DNA of 64,000 bases from Bacteroidota bacterium (GCA_018266455.1 JAFEAJ010000008.1:186001-250000); one strand, 5' to 3'; counted from the stretch's first letter, positions 16,029 through 25,738 are shown. A program made the numbers and translations. Notes: generated by a model from the letters alone, not told the origin.

Positions 16029-16715
16029 TCAATCTTCAACAAGTTCCTCTTTTCTTTTCCTGAACATCAGTTCCTGCACTTTTTGTTTGTCTTCTTTTTC
16101 TTTTTTCAGGTCGAACATAGTTCCAAAAACACGGTCCCAAATGGTGGTGCTTACACCAAAACCCTGGTTTTCGTTTTTATAATGGTGAAGGTGGTGGTTG
16201 CGCCATAAAGGCTTTAACCATTTAAAAGGAGGGTTCCATGCATGAATGGCATAATGCATGCTGCCATATAAAAGGTATCCGAGCACAAACCCCGGAAAAA
16301 ACATGAAGGCATTATGACGCATAATACCATACATGAGCATAAAAACAATGGAAGCAAAAATAATACTGGGCACAGGCGGCATAAAAAGACGCTCCCGGTC
16401 GCGTGGATATTCATGATGGTTGCCATGCATTACATACACAATCCGTCTTGCCTTTTCACTTTCGGCAACCAAATGAAAAATGAAACGGTGCATTATATAT
16501 TCAAAAAAAGTCCAGAATAAACCGCCAGCTAAAAATGTCAGCACAATTCTTGGAATACCGAATTGAAGCGCTGAAGCGCTATAATATAAACAATATATAA
16601 TAACAGGCATATAAACACCCCAGATCACCAGGGGGTGTGTCTTGGTAAGCATTTCCAGATAACTGTTCTGAAATAATTTTGCCTGTCCTTTATTATGGAT
16701 TTTGTCAAATTTCAT
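16029..16715 (-). CDS. Fatty acid hydroxylase / sterol desaturase superfamily protein
   Basis: A 228-residue membrane protein with several hydrophobic segments (VIWGVYMPVIIYCLYYSA, LTFLAGGLFWTFFEYIM, SIIFASIVFMLMYGIM, FFPGFVLGYLLYGSM). Its di-iron histidine clusters are visible: HRFIFH, HGNHHEY, HYAIHAW and HHLHHY. This pattern is that of the fatty acid 2-hydroxylase group, which hydroxylates acyl chains, e.g. of sphingolipids or ceramides that many Bacteroidota make. The C-terminal 35 residues are charged and cytoplasmic. Substrate is inferred from the family only. Confidence 0.88.
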   Translation of the reverse strand: MKFDKIHNKGQAKLFQNSYLEMLTKTHPLVIWGVYMPVIIYCLYYSASALQFGIPRIVLTFLAGGLFWTFFEYIMHRFIFHLVAESEKARRIVYVMHGNHHEYPRDRERLFMPPVPSIIFASIVFMLMYGIMRHNAFMFFPGFVLGYLLYGSMHYAIHAWNPPFKWLKPLWRNHHLHHYKNENQGFGVSTTIWDRVFGTMFDLKKEKEDKQKVQELMFRKRKEELVED

Positions 16716-16858
16716 GTCCGTGTATAATCTGCAAAAATATGAAAAACTAAGTTATTTACTGCATGCCAATTTTCCAAATATGCAATGCCAATACTAACTG
16801 AACTGATGAAAATCATGCTTCCAATTTATTAATTACTTTTATCGCCATAAAAAAAATT

Positions 16859-17875
16859 ATGAAACTAGTTTCTTACCTGAATGAAGGGCATGACCAGCTT
16901 GCCATATTAGTTGATGGTTTGTTATATGATACTGAGCTCATCCATCCAGACCTTCCTAATAGCATTAATTTGTTTTTGAATTATTGGGAAGATTTTTTGC
17001 CAATGGCCCAGGCTGCACAAATAGCCATTGAACAAGGGAATATCTCCCGGGAAAAAGGGATCCCAATGGCATCTGTTGACATCATCGCCCCTGTTCCCTT
17101 CCCCTCTTCCTGTCGCGATGGTTATGCTTTTCATCAGCATGTTGCAACGGCAAGGCGTAACCGTGGGGCAAAGATGATCCCTGAGTTTGATCAATATCCT
17201 GTATTTTATTTTACCAACCATCATAGCATTACCGGGCAGGGAGCAATTAAATGCATGCCGGACCATTTTGAAAAGTTAGACTTTGAATTGGAAGCCGCCA
17301 TCGTGATCAGCAAACATGGCAGGAACATCCGGGCAGAAGATGCGGATGGGCATATCGCCGGGCTTATGATCCTGAATGATTTCAGCGCAAGGAGGCTGCA
17401 GATGGAAGAAATGCTGCTTAACCTCGGCCCGGCTAAAGGAAAAGATTTTGCCACAGCAACCGGCCCATGCCTGGTCACGCTCGATGAATTGCAACCATTC
17501 GAAATGCCCTGCAAAGATGGCCATATCGGCAAGAACTGGAGCCTGCGCATGCAGTGCCGCGTTAACGGAAAACAGGTGAGCGATGGTAATTTGAAAGACA
17601 TGGATTGGACCTTTGCTGAAATTATTGAACGCGCTTCCTATGGGGCCGACCTGTATCCAGGCGATATTATCGGGAGCGGCACGGTGGGCACCGGCTGTTT
17701 CCTGGAGCTGAACGGGACTGCCAAATTGAATGACGCGGATTATGAAGAGCAATGGCTGAAAGAAGGCGATGAAATCGAGCTTGAAATTGATGGCCTGGGC
17801 ATTCTGAAAAATACTATTGTTAGAGAGGAAGATGATTTCTCAATACTTGGGAGAAAGATTAACAGGGAAGGATAG
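16859..17875 (+). CDS. Fumarylacetoacetate hydrolase family protein
   Basis: A 338-residue protein with the FAH fold: N-terminal part MKLVSYLNEGHDQLAILVDGLLYD, then the metal/catalytic region CRDGYAFHQHVATARRNRG, FYFTNHHSITGQGAI, FELEAAIVISKHGRNI, GLMILNDFSARRLQ, GKDFATATGPCLVT and GDIIGSGTVGTGCFLE. Members cleave C-C bonds in acylpyruvates, fumarylacetoacetate or related dioic acids, often in aromatic degradation. No homogentisate dioxygenase or other pathway gene is nearby, so the substrate cannot be named. Upstream, TACTTTTA (16834-16841) may be the -7 box. Confidence 0.88.
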   Translation: MKLVSYLNEGHDQLAILVDGLLYDTELIHPDLPNSINLFLNYWEDFLPMAQAAQIAIEQGNISREKGIPMASVDIIAPVPFPSSCRDGYAFHQHVATARRNRGAKMIPEFDQYPVFYFTNHHSITGQGAIKCMPDHFEKLDFELEAAIVISKHGRNIRAEDADGHIAGLMILNDFSARRLQMEEMLLNLGPAKGKDFATATGPCLVTLDELQPFEMPCKDGHIGKNWSLRMQCRVNGKQVSDGNLKDMDWTFAEIIERASYGADLYPGDIIGSGTVGTGCFLELNGTAKLNDADYEEQWLKEGDEIELEIDGLGILKNTIVREEDDFSILGRKINREG

Positions 17876-17956
17876 GTATATAAACAAGATCAGAAAGTTA
17901 TGTTGAAAACTCAAGTCAAAAACGGGCTTATGCCTTTCAAATCCCTATTCAGGCAT

Positions 17957-17964
17957 TACCTTTG
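17957..17964 (+). promoter_or_regulatory. Candidate -7 box of lysS
   Basis: TACCTTTG matches TAnnTTTG exactly and lies 24 bases before the lysS ATG. The -33 region at 19 bases upstream reads TTTC rather than TTTG. Confidence 0.55.
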
Positions 17965-17988
17965 CACAAATTTTTTTGAGGACAGAAT

Positions 17989-19515
17989 ATGAGCAACCAA
18001 CATTTATCTGAACAGGAAATCATCCGCCGGGACAAATTAGCGGAGCTGCAGAAGCTCGGCATCGATGCCTATCCCGCAGCATTGTACCCGGTAAACAGTA
18101 CAGCAGCTTTTATCAAATCAAATTATAAAGGCGAAGAAAACAAGAATGATTTTGCTGATGTTTGCCTTGCCGGCCGTATCATGAGCATACGTGACATGGG
18201 CAAGGCTTCCTTTGCAGTGATACAGGACAGCTCCGGGAAAATACAGCTTTATATAAAACGCGATGAAATTTGCAAAGGCGAAGACAAAATGCTTTATGAT
18301 AAAGTGTGGAAGCATTTGCTCGACATTGGTGATTTTATCGGCGTAAAAGGTTATGTGTTCACTACAAAAACAGGAGAAACTTCTGTTCACGTCGGCGAGT
18401 TAACGCTGCTCGCAAAATCACTTCGCCCGTTGCCAATAGTAAAAGAAAAAGAAGGCGAAACTTTTGATGCAGTCACCGATCCCGAATTCAGGTACAGGCA
18501 GCGCTATGCCGACCTAATCGTGAACCCCCAGGTGAAAAATATTTTCATCAAGCGAACAAAAATGGTGAATGCCATTCGCGAGTTCCTGAATGAAAGAGGA
18601 GCATTGGAAGTAGATACGCCGGTGCTCCAAAGCATTCCCGGCGGAGCAGCGGCAAGACCATTCATAACTCATCACAATGCGCTTGATGTCCCTTTTTATC
18701 TGCGCATCGCAAACGAGCTATACCTAAAAAGATTAATCGTTGGCGGGTTTGACTGGGTGTATGAGTTCAGCCGCAATTTCCGCAATGAAGGAATGGACAG
18801 GACGCACAACCCCGAGTTCACCATTCTTGAATGGTATGCGGCTTACAAAGATTATTTCTGGATGATGGAGATAACAGAACAGTTGCTGGAGAAGTTAGCC
18901 ATTGTGCTGAACGGCTCAACAAAAGTTATAGTTGGAGATAAAGAAATCGATTTAAAAGCTCCTTATAAAAGAATTGGGATCCTGGATGCAATCGAAGAAA
19001 AGATAGGCATTAACGTTAGCAACATGGATGAAGAGCAATTGAAAGATGTTTGCAGAAAACTTGAGATCCATGTTGATCATACGATGGGCAAAGCAAAACT
19101 GATCGATGAAATTTTTGGTAATAAATGCGAGCCGGATTTTATACAGCCCACATTTATTACTGATTACCCTGTAGAGATGAGCCCGCTCACCAAAAAGCAC
19201 CGTAGCAAACCCGGGCTGGTAGAGCGTTTTGAGCTGATGGTCAATGGCAAAGAACTGGCAAATGCGTATAGCGAGCTGAACGACCCGATTGACCAGCGTG
19301 CCCGTTTTGAGGAACAGGCAGAATTGATGAAGCGTGGGGATGACGAAGCCATGTACATCGATTATGACTTCCTGCGTGCGCTTGAATATGCGATGCCGCC
19401 GACTTCAGGGATTGGCATTGGCATTGACAGGCTTTGTATGCTGCTCACCAACCAGGCTTCTATACAAGATGTTTTGTTCTTCCCACAAATGCGGCCTGAA
19501 AAAGGGATGGAATAA
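17989..19515 (+). CDS. lysS: Lysyl-tRNA synthetase, class II
   Basis: A 508-residue enzyme charging tRNA-Lys. The N-terminal OB-fold anticodon-binding domain covers about residues 60-165 ([31 protein letters not shown]), followed by the class II catalytic core: motif 1 around [28 protein letters not shown], motif 2 [20 protein letters not shown], and motif 3 [12 protein letters not shown] near the C-terminus. Length is normal for LysS. It converges on the SDR gene with a 7-base gap and no obvious terminator. Confidence 0.95.
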   Translation: MSNQHLSEQEIIRRDKLAELQKLGIDAYPAALYPVNSTAAFIKSNYKGEENKNDFADVCLAGRIMSIRDMGKASFAVIQDSSGKIQLYIKRDEICKGEDKMLYDKVWKHLLDIGDFIGVKGYVFTTKTGETSVHVGELTLLAKSLRPLPIVKEKEGETFDAVTDPEFRYRQRYADLIVNPQVKNIFIKRTKMVNAIREFLNERGALEVDTPVLQSIPGGAAARPFITHHNALDVPFYLRIANELYLKRLIVGGFDWVYEFSRNFRNEGMDRTHNPEFTILEWYAAYKDYFWMMEITEQLLEKLAIVLNGSTKVIVGDKEIDLKAPYKRIGILDAIEEKIGINVSNMDEEQLKDVCRKLEIHVDHTMGKAKLIDEIFGNKCEPDFIQPTFITDYPVEMSPLTKKHRSKPGLVERFELMVNGKELANAYSELNDPIDQRARFEEQAELMKRGDDEAMYIDYDFLRALEYAMPPTSGIGIGIDRLCMLLTNQASIQDVLFFPQMRPEKGME

Positions 19516-19522
19516 AGATTTC

Positions 19523-20344
19523 TTACAAAAATAAATCGGTCATCAATTTTTGCTCGGGGTTAACAGCATATTTGCTGAAATCCGAAACCCCTTCGCTTTT
19601 CAAAACTTCTTCATCAATAAAAAAATTGCCGGTGCACTTGTCTGATGGCTTTTGTAAAATATAATATGCTGCATCCGCTACAATTTCAGGTGTGCGGCTC
19701 CGCTGCATCAGAAAATCACCGCCCAACAAATTTTTTACCGCAGCAGTAGCAATGGTTGTCTTTGGCCACAATGCATTTGCCGCAATATGGAATTGTTTCA
19801 TCTCTTCTGATAAGCCGAGAACAATCATGCTCATCCCAAATTTGCTCATTGTATAAGCAAGGTGATTAGCGAACCATTTTTTATCAAGGCTGATGGGTGG
19901 CGAAAGGTTGAGTATATGCGCATTTGTTGACTTCTTCAAATAGGGGATGCAAGCCCTGCTCATGAAAAAAGTGCCACGGATATTGATGTCATGCATCAGG
20001 TCAAAGCGCTTGGGCTCCATTTGCGCTGTGCCTGATAAATTTATGGCGCTTGCATTATTGACCAAGATGTCAATGCCACCAAATTCTTTCGCTGTAGCTT
20101 CTGCAACATGATCAATCTGGTCTCCGAACCTGATATCGCACTGCAATGGCAACACCTTTGCCGCCCCGGCAGCAGATATTTCTTCAGCAGCAGTATAAAT
20201 GGTGCCCTCTATTTTTGCATTGGCTTCAACCGTTTTGCTGGCAATAGCCACGTTTGCGCCTTCTTTTGCAAGCCTTACTGCTATTGCTTTGCCAATGCCG
20301 CGGCTGCCCCCGGTGATAAGAACTGATTTGCCCTTGAATATCAT
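19523..20344 (-). CDS. SDR oxidoreductase, HSDL2-like
   Basis: A 273-residue short-chain dehydrogenase. The cofactor motif TGGSRGIG is near residue 11, the NNAS motif follows at around residue 99, and the catalytic YTMSK is near residue 166 with an upstream Ser in LNLSPPISLD. The stretch SKTVEANAKIEGTIYTAAEEI and ALWPKTTIATAAVKNLL are typical of the hydroxysteroid-dehydrogenase-like-2 subgroup, which lacks defined substrates in bacteria. Cofactor is probably NADP or NAD; substrate is unknown. The upstream spacer of about 490 bases is empty. Confidence 0.85.
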   Translation of the reverse strand: MIFKGKSVLITGGSRGIGKAIAVRLAKEGANVAIASKTVEANAKIEGTIYTAAEEISAAGAAKVLPLQCDIRFGDQIDHVAEATAKEFGGIDILVNNASAINLSGTAQMEPKRFDLMHDINIRGTFFMSRACIPYLKKSTNAHILNLSPPISLDKKWFANHLAYTMSKFGMSMIVLGLSEEMKQFHIAANALWPKTTIATAAVKNLLGGDFLMQRSRTPEIVADAAYYILQKPSDKCTGNFFIDEEVLKSEGVSDFSKYAVNPEQKLMTDLFL

Positions 20345-20750
20345 AAAATTGAATGTTTAGATAAAACCGATTTAGCAATAATACTTTGAAAGGCCTCGTA
20401 ATTATACTAAAATAGGAGTAAATAATGAAAGCTTCAAATCCAGCAAATATTCTATTGCGCAGCGCTTGCATTGTTTATATGTTTGTGTTGTTAAGATTGA
20501 TTGATACAACAGGTTCAGGAAATCCATGAAATCCTAAAACCAGGTCCAAAATCCAAAGAAAGCCAAAACCAATTATCCGCGAAAAACCAAATCCAATTAT
20601 TCGAAAAAACCAAAAACATGAATCTGTTATCAACCAAAGCTTACAAAATTTAAAATCCAACATCTGTATCCAAACATCCTACGAAACGATTAAAATTTGT
20701 ACCTATTGATGGCCCTTAGAAGTGCGGTTTGGTTAGTACAAAAAAATTGG
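20345..20750. other. Gene-poor spacer with a short tandem repeat
   Basis: About 400 bases with no supported gene. A 62-codon leftward frame at 20475-20663 exists only because of a short repeat (encoding FRIIGFGFS twice) and has no coding support. The composition is AT-rich, purine-biased on the plus strand between 20520 and 20650 with repeated CCAAA and CCAAT. Confidence 0.5.
20563..20609. repeat. Two-unit imperfect tandem repeat
   Basis: Units of 24 and 23 bases, CCAAAACCAATTATCCGCG plus A-run and CCAAATCCAATTATTCG plus A-run, stand head to tail. Shorter CCAAA echoes continue on both sides. Probably a simple-sequence expansion. Confidence 0.6.
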
Positions 20751-20775
20751 AAGCCCCGGATAATTTCCGGGGCTT
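20751..20775. terminator. Terminator of the efflux operon
   Basis: A 10-bp stem AAGCCCCGGA / TCCGGGGCTT with a 5-base loop. On the minus strand it is followed by CCAATTTTTTT. It lies downstream of emrB in the leftward operon; the plus-strand side is followed by TGTGTTTT, so it may work both ways. Confidence 0.75.
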
Positions 20776-20836
20776 TGTGTTTTCATGTATTGCTGATTGA
20801 ATTTTGTTTTGGCTATTATGCCTGGCATCATGGATG

Positions 20837-22384
20837 TTAATGCGCACCTGTTGCTAAGGCTGTTCCTTTCTTAAACTTCTGCAGGTATATTATCGGTATG
20901 CAGCATAGCACGAACACGCCGATGATCAAATACATATTATCGTAAGTAAGCAACATGGTTTGTTTGATCACTTTGCCCTCCATGGCCTGGTGGGCCATGT
21001 GTTGAGCATCAAGCAGGCTGTAGCCTTTTGATAAAAAATTCTGCACCATCCCCTGGTTATCCTGTTGATAAGCCGGGTTATACATGCTGATATTACCGAT
21101 TAGCGCATTGCGCACTACTCCTGTTTTAATATGGATCATAGTGGTCAGTATGGCGATGCCGAACGACCCGCCGAGTTGCCTCATCATGTTATTCAAACCT
21201 GTCCCCTGTCCGATATCAGGGCCATTCAAATCCTGTAAAGCGAGGGTAGTGAGCGGAACAAACAATAAGCTCATCCCGATGCCGCGAATAATAAGCGGCC
21301 AGAAAAAATCTCCTGTGCCAGACAACAAAGTAGAATTAGATAACATCCAGGTAAAAACAAAAAATAATGCAAAACCTGCTGTTGCCATAAGCTGTGCAGG
21401 GACTCCCCGCTTAAGCATCGTGCCAATGAACGGCATCATGATGATCGTAGCCAGGCCACCGGGGAATAATATAAGCCCGGTCTGTTCTGCAGTGAAACCT
21501 AAAAGGCTTTGACAAAAAACAGGGAAAATAAACACTGAGCCATACAATGCAAAACCAAGCGTGAATGTAGTTACAATGCCGATGGCGAAGCTTCTGGTTC
21601 GAACAATACGGAAGTTGACAACGGGATGATCGGTGCTCAGCTCGCGCCATACGAATGCTATGGCTCCAACAATGGCAGCAAGCGAAAGCACAGCAATATA
21701 TGTTTTTGCAAACCAGTCTTCAGACTCGCCTTTTTCAAGCACTACCTGCAAACTGCCAACGCAAACAGTGAGCAATAAAATCCCCCACCAGTCAATTGGT
21801 TTCCCTTTCGCGTAACGTGGCGACTCTTTCACAAATGTTGAAACAAGGAATGCTGCAATTGCACCAATCGGGATGTTTACGTAAAATATATAAGGCCAGT
21901 TGAAATGATCGGTAATAAACCCGCCAATCGTCGGGCCAACGGTTGGGCCAACAACGGCTCCCAACCCAAATAAAGCGGTTGCCATGCCAATTTCTTCGCG
22001 TGGCCATGTTTCCATCAATATGGCCTGCGCAGTTGAAAGCAGGCCGCCCCCTGCCAACCCTTGTATAATGCGGAAAATGATAAGCTCGGTCAGGCTATGC
22101 GCATTGCCGCAAAGAAATGAAGCCAATGTGAACATCAGGATAGATGTAATAAAATAATTTTTTCTACCAAAGCGGTCACCAAGCCAGCCCGACATGGGAA
22201 GGATGATCACATTGGCTACAGCATAACCCGTAACGATCCAGCCTGCATCTTCAAGTGTTGCCCCAAGGTTGCCCATGATGTCGGGCAGCGCCACATTCAC
22301 AATAGTAGTGTCAATCAGCTCCAGCAGCGAGGCAGTTATCACTGTTATGGTAATGATCCATTTTCTTAAGCCATGTTCTGCCAT
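20837..22384 (-). CDS. emrB: DHA2-type drug:H+ antiporter, EmrB-like
   Basis: A 515-residue inner-membrane transporter from ATG 22384 (MAEHGLRKWIITITVITASLLELIDTTIVNVALPDIMG); the TTG at 22417 falls in a hairpin and is unlikely. It has about 14 hydrophobic helices, motif A as GWLGDRFGRKNYF, and motif C-like AVVGPTVGPTIGGF typical of drug antiporters. Together with the HlyD-type adaptor and the TolC-like protein upstream in the same operon it should form a tripartite pump that moves hydrophobic compounds across both membranes. The drug range cannot be read from sequence. It is separated from emrA by 261 bases that hold a long inverted repeat. Confidence 0.9.
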   Translation of the reverse strand: MAEHGLRKWIITITVITASLLELIDTTIVNVALPDIMGNLGATLEDAGWIVTGYAVANVIILPMSGWLGDRFGRKNYFITSILMFTLASFLCGNAHSLTELIIFRIIQGLAGGGLLSTAQAILMETWPREEIGMATALFGLGAVVGPTVGPTIGGFITDHFNWPYIFYVNIPIGAIAAFLVSTFVKESPRYAKGKPIDWWGILLLTVCVGSLQVVLEKGESEDWFAKTYIAVLSLAAIVGAIAFVWRELSTDHPVVNFRIVRTRSFAIGIVTTFTLGFALYGSVFIFPVFCQSLLGFTAEQTGLILFPGGLATIIMMPFIGTMLKRGVPAQLMATAGFALFFVFTWMLSNSTLLSGTGDFFWPLIIRGIGMSLLFVPLTTLALQDLNGPDIGQGTGLNNMMRQLGGSFGIAILTTMIHIKTGVVRNALIGNISMYNPAYQQDNQGMVQNFLSKGYSLLDAQHMAHQAMEGKVIKQTMLLTYDNMYLIIGVFVLCCIPIIYLQKFKKGTALATGAH

Positions 22385-22407
22385 AATATTTTTAAATTTT
22401 GGGGCTT

Positions 22408-22439
22408 GTGACCTCAAGCAACAAGTTGCTCAAGGTCAC
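22408..22439 (-). promoter_or_regulatory. Inverted repeat between emrA and emrB
   Basis: Two 15-base arms (22408-22422 and 22425-22439) around a two-base centre. As DNA, 13 of 15 positions match. In the leftward RNA the two remaining positions are U-G and G-U wobbles, so the hairpin is complete, while the plus-strand RNA would have two C-A mismatches. There is no T-run after it, so it is not a classical terminator. It starts 24 bases before the emrB ATG. Possible roles are mRNA stabilisation, translational control or a protein-binding site. Confidence 0.65.
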
Positions 22440-22645
22440 CAATCTTAATTTTAATTATATGCTTCATTTGTCTTAATTCAATTCCTGTGACGCCTGCCAG
22501 TCTGTGGCTAAAACACCAGCAGTGCTGTGCAATAATATTCGATATAGAATAGACAATGCAGGCATCAAAGTCATAAGTTCTTTGATTCTTCCTTGTCAGT
22601 CCATCGCCAGGCACGCCATAAAATCAAAAATCTTCAAACCATCTG

Positions 22646-23689
22646 CTATTTCGTGTGCACTACCACTTTGACGCTCATCCCGGGCCTCAGCTTATCAACA
22701 AGTGTTGAATCGGCATGAAGCGCAATTTTCACAGGTATGCGCTGTACAACTTTCACAAAGTTGCCGGTTGCATTATCAGGCGGCAGCAATGAGAACTTAG
22801 CGCCAGTTGCCCCGGAAAACGATTGCACAGTTCCCTCTATGGCATGCTCTGGAAACGCATCTACTTTTAAATCCACTTTTTCTCCCACTTCCAAATGGTC
22901 CATTTGTGTTTCCTTGAAATTGGCGGTAACATAAATATCATTTTCATGCACCACGGCAAAAAGCGTTTGGCCTGCCTGTACGAGTTGGCCAACCTGGATG
23001 CTCCTTTTAGAAACAATACCGCTTGCAGGAGCAACAATAACGGTGTAGGATAACTGAAGCCTGGCGTAATCAATATCAGCCTGCCTTGATGCAATATTCG
23101 ATGCTGTTGCGCTGACCTGGGTTTGATTGGCGCTAACTTTTTTTGCCTGGACAGGCACCTGGCTTTGAGCAACGGCCAACTGTGCTTCCGCTGCTTCCAT
23201 CGCAGCTTTTGCATCATCATATTGTGCTTTAGTGATGGCGCGATCATTGTACAGGTTTTGGAAACGCTCAAAATCCTGTGCAGTTTTCCAGACCTGTACT
23301 TTTGCCGCTTCGATATTCGCATGAGCAGTGGCCATCGCCGTCTTTGCCTCGGTTACATTAGCTTGAGAAACGTCAACAGAATGCTTTGCAGAAGCCAATG
23401 CAGCTTCTGCCTGTTGCTGCCTTATTTTAAAGTCTCTGTCATCAAGCACAACAAGCGTGTCTCCGGCTTTTACATATTGGTTGTCCTGGAAACGGATTTC
23501 CTTTACATATCCCCCAACACGCGCCACTACGGAGCTAATATCAGCGTCGATTTGTGCATCATCTGTAACCTCGTGGCTTTGATAATAGATATATTCTTTT
23601 ACAGTGAATATCAGTGCGCCAACCAGCACCAGCCCCAGTATTATCGGGAAGATTACCTTTTTGCCTTTTTTGGGTTTTGTCTCGTTCAT
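22646..23689 (-). CDS. emrA: HlyD/EmrA-type membrane fusion protein
   Basis: A 347-residue periplasmic adaptor anchored by an N-terminal helix (VIFPIILGLVLVGALIFTV, residues ~11-30). It has a first barrel-sandwich half (ISSVVARVGGYVKEIRFQDNQYVKAGDTLVVLDDRD), a long Ala/Gln-rich coiled-coil hairpin (residues ~90-210), the second lipoyl half (VIVAPASGIVSKRSIQVGQLVQAGQTLF) and a beta-barrel end (KVDLKVDAFPEHAIEGTV). It links the DHA2 antiporter to the TolC-like channel. The gene sits between tolC-like (42 bases upstream) and emrB in the operon. Confidence 0.92.
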   Translation of the reverse strand: MNETKPKKGKKVIFPIILGLVLVGALIFTVKEYIYYQSHEVTDDAQIDADISSVVARVGGYVKEIRFQDNQYVKAGDTLVVLDDRDFKIRQQQAEAALASAKHSVDVSQANVTEAKTAMATAHANIEAAKVQVWKTAQDFERFQNLYNDRAITKAQYDDAKAAMEAAEAQLAVAQSQVPVQAKKVSANQTQVSATASNIASRQADIDYARLQLSYTVIVAPASGIVSKRSIQVGQLVQAGQTLFAVVHENDIYVTANFKETQMDHLEVGEKVDLKVDAFPEHAIEGTVQSFSGATGAKFSLLPPDNATGNFVKVVQRIPVKIALHADSTLVDKLRPGMSVKVVVHTK

Positions 23690-23731
23690 AAAATGATTCT
23701 TTAGTTCTTTAAAAATTAGTTTGGTTAATAT

Positions 23732-25054
23732 TTACGGTTGTATATGACCGGTAGATTTCAAAAGACTGTAATATGCAATAGTAGCATCGTTTTTTGCGAT
23801 CTCAAGACTAATCCTGGCCTGGTATAACAGGGTCTGCGCATCAATCCGGTCTGTTGTGGTAGCAAGATTATTGTGAAATTTCGATTCCATGACCCGCTCG
23901 TTTTCTGTTGCCTGGGCAATCGCTTCTTGAAGGACTTTTATTTTGTTAAGCGCTAAATGGAACTGCATATAACTTTGGTGAACCTCTGTCTTTACCCTGT
24001 CAACCTCGGCATCTTTATTAATATCTATCTGCCGCCTTTCAATTCTTGCTTCACTTATTTTATTTTTTGTTTTATACAAAGAGCCAATATCCCAGCTTGC
24101 ATTAATGCCTAAAATAAATGGGGCAAGAAATGAGCCGTTGCCTGGTATGAAAGCTTTCGACAAATTGAAATAATACAAATTGCCTCCTACACCAACGGTT
24201 GGCAATTGCTGGCTATGAATTTTTTTAATATTGATGTCAGCGATCTGAGACTGGTAGTCAAGCGAGCCAAACTCCTTTCTGTCTTTCAATGCAATTTGAA
24301 GATATTGGCTGAAACTGCTGTCAACATCCAGTTTGTACGATACCTCCTGTATATCCAGCTCGGTAGAATCAGGCAGGCCAAGCATAATGTTCATGTTATA
24401 ATTGGCAATTGCCCGATTGTTTTCCAGTTCGGCCATAGTAAGCTCAGTGTTCGATTTTTGCAACTGATAGCGCAGCACATCGTTTTTCGTAGCTAATCCC
24501 TGCTTTTCGTATTTCATGATCTCATCCAGCTTATTTTGTATATCGCTTAAATTCTGCTGAATGATGGCCTGGTTCTTTATTATTTTATAATAATTCAAAT
24601 AGGCATTGATGATGTTGTACACTATTTCATCTTTATCCAGGTCGGCATCCAGTTTGCTGGCCTTAATCAGCAGATCGGCTGACTGCTGCGCATATCTGAA
24701 CTGATGGCCTGCAAAAATCGGTTCATTAATACTCAATGTTGCCTGGTACAAAGTATTGTCAAAAGGCAACTTGATTTTAGTGCTCCTTCCGCTGTCTCCG
24801 GGAAAACTTAAAGTCCTTGCCAGCATCAGCGCATGGCTATACCCTGCGCTTACTTTTGCCGATGGAAGTGCAGCATCTTTTGCCTGTTCGAATTGCGAGA
24901 TTGCCAGGTCAATTTTGTTTTGCGATAATTTTAGCTGCTTGCTGTTCTGCACCCCGAGCTGCACAGCTTCTTCAAAGCTTAGCTTTTTGGTTTGCGCCCG
25001 GAGAGCAACTGCGCTGATCATTAAAAAAAGGAAAATCCATACTTGCTTGTTCAT
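23732..25054 (-). CDS. TolC-family outer membrane efflux protein
   Basis: A 440-residue protein with a signal peptide (MNKQVWIFLFLMISAVALRAQ). Two repeats of the outer-membrane-efflux-protein fold are visible as long helical hairpins, with the typical start KLSFEEAVQLGVQNSKQLKLSQNKIDLA and the middle NKLDEIMKYEKQGLATKNDVLRYQLQKSNTELTMAELEN, followed by NNLATTTDRIDAQTLLYQARISLEIAKNDATIAYYSLLKSTG at the end. Forms the outer-membrane exit duct of the efflux pump encoded downstream. It begins 15 bases after the tetR stop. Confidence 0.9.
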   Translation of the reverse strand: MNKQVWIFLFLMISAVALRAQTKKLSFEEAVQLGVQNSKQLKLSQNKIDLAISQFEQAKDAALPSAKVSAGYSHALMLARTLSFPGDSGRSTKIKLPFDNTLYQATLSINEPIFAGHQFRYAQQSADLLIKASKLDADLDKDEIVYNIINAYLNYYKIIKNQAIIQQNLSDIQNKLDEIMKYEKQGLATKNDVLRYQLQKSNTELTMAELENNRAIANYNMNIMLGLPDSTELDIQEVSYKLDVDSSFSQYLQIALKDRKEFGSLDYQSQIADINIKKIHSQQLPTVGVGGNLYYFNLSKAFIPGNGSFLAPFILGINASWDIGSLYKTKNKISEARIERRQIDINKDAEVDRVKTEVHQSYMQFHLALNKIKVLQEAIAQATENERVMESKFHNNLATTTDRIDAQTLLYQARISLEIAKNDATIAYYSLLKSTGHIQP

Positions 25055-25069
25055 GTGTTGGTTAATTTT

Positions 25070-25690
25070 TTATTCTTCATTTTTTATGTCCAGGTGAGCA
25101 TGCAATAGTTGTTTTAAATGAGATTTTAGCCTGGGAGCCATTTTTTTTCGATACGCATCATCGTTACCTTCTTCAATATTAAAAAGCGAATTATAGAAAT
25201 GGCGAGCCAGTGTGACCTGGGAAATTGTTCCCATCACTGTACCAACGCTCAGTTCTATATCTACCTTCCTGAAAACTTTTTTCTTCTGGCCATCGGTTAC
25301 TATCTTTTTAATCTGTTCAAAATTCCGGAGCTTGATTTTTGTGGTAAGCTTTTTAATTTCTTCAGAAGAACTTCGGTTTGCCTGCTGCATAATGTTATGG
25401 ATACATAGGTTGCTCATGATCTTATCCACATAAAAATCAACGACTTTATCAATTTTTTCCCATGGTGAAATCGATTCATCTTTATTCAAAGCCTCGAGTA
25501 TGGTGTAGTTGGCCCTGCGCTCCAGCAATGCTTCCAGTAATTTTTCTTTCGATCCGAAATAGTAAGAAATCATTGCGAGGTTCACTTTCGCGTGCTGGGC
25601 AATGTCCCTAACAGAAGCGCCTTCAAAACCTTTATCCCCAAACAGCTTCTCAGCTACCTCAAGAATATGTTCACGTTTATCTGCTGCCAT
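25070..25690 (-). CDS. TetR/AcrR-family repressor of the efflux operon
   Basis: A 206-residue regulator from ATG 25690 (MAADKREHILEVAEKLFG). The longer frame to 25804 runs through the promoter and into the insertion sequence and is rejected. The N-terminal helix-turn-helix is standard (GDKGFEGASVRDIAQHAKVNLAMISYYFGSKEKLLEALLE, residues ~17-57). The C-terminal helical domain should bind an effector, likely a pump substrate. It is the first gene of the leftward operon tetR-tolC-emrA-emrB. The promoter contains two copies of a palindromic site, which suggests autorepression. Confidence 0.9.
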   Translation of the reverse strand: MAADKREHILEVAEKLFGDKGFEGASVRDIAQHAKVNLAMISYYFGSKEKLLEALLERRANYTILEALNKDESISPWEKIDKVVDFYVDKIMSNLCIHNIMQQANRSSSEEIKKLTTKIKLRNFEQIKKIVTDGQKKKVFRKVDIELSVGTVMGTISQVTLARHFYNSLFNIEEGNDDAYRKKMAPRLKSHLKQLLHAHLDIKNEE

Positions 25691-25708
25691 TTTTTTGGTT
25701 TGAGGGCA

Positions 25709-25738
25709 CAAATTTAAACAAACGTTTGAATTAAACAA
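25709..25738 (-). promoter_or_regulatory. Promoter of the tetR-tolC-emrAB operon
   Basis: On the minus strand TTG (25738-25736), an exact 19-base spacer, then TAAATTTG (25716-25709), a perfect match to the Bacteroidota consensus. The ATG of tetR is 19 bases further on. Confidence 0.8.

Noticed and set aside
20475..20663. Sixty-two-codon leftward frame with a repeated FRIIGFGFS segment
   Set aside because: It is created by a simple DNA repeat; no start context, no family and no coding bias.
22414..22614. A 66-codon leftward frame in the emrA-emrB gap
   Set aside because: Cys/His-rich composition with no resemblance to a family, and its end lies inside the inverted repeat; probably non-coding.
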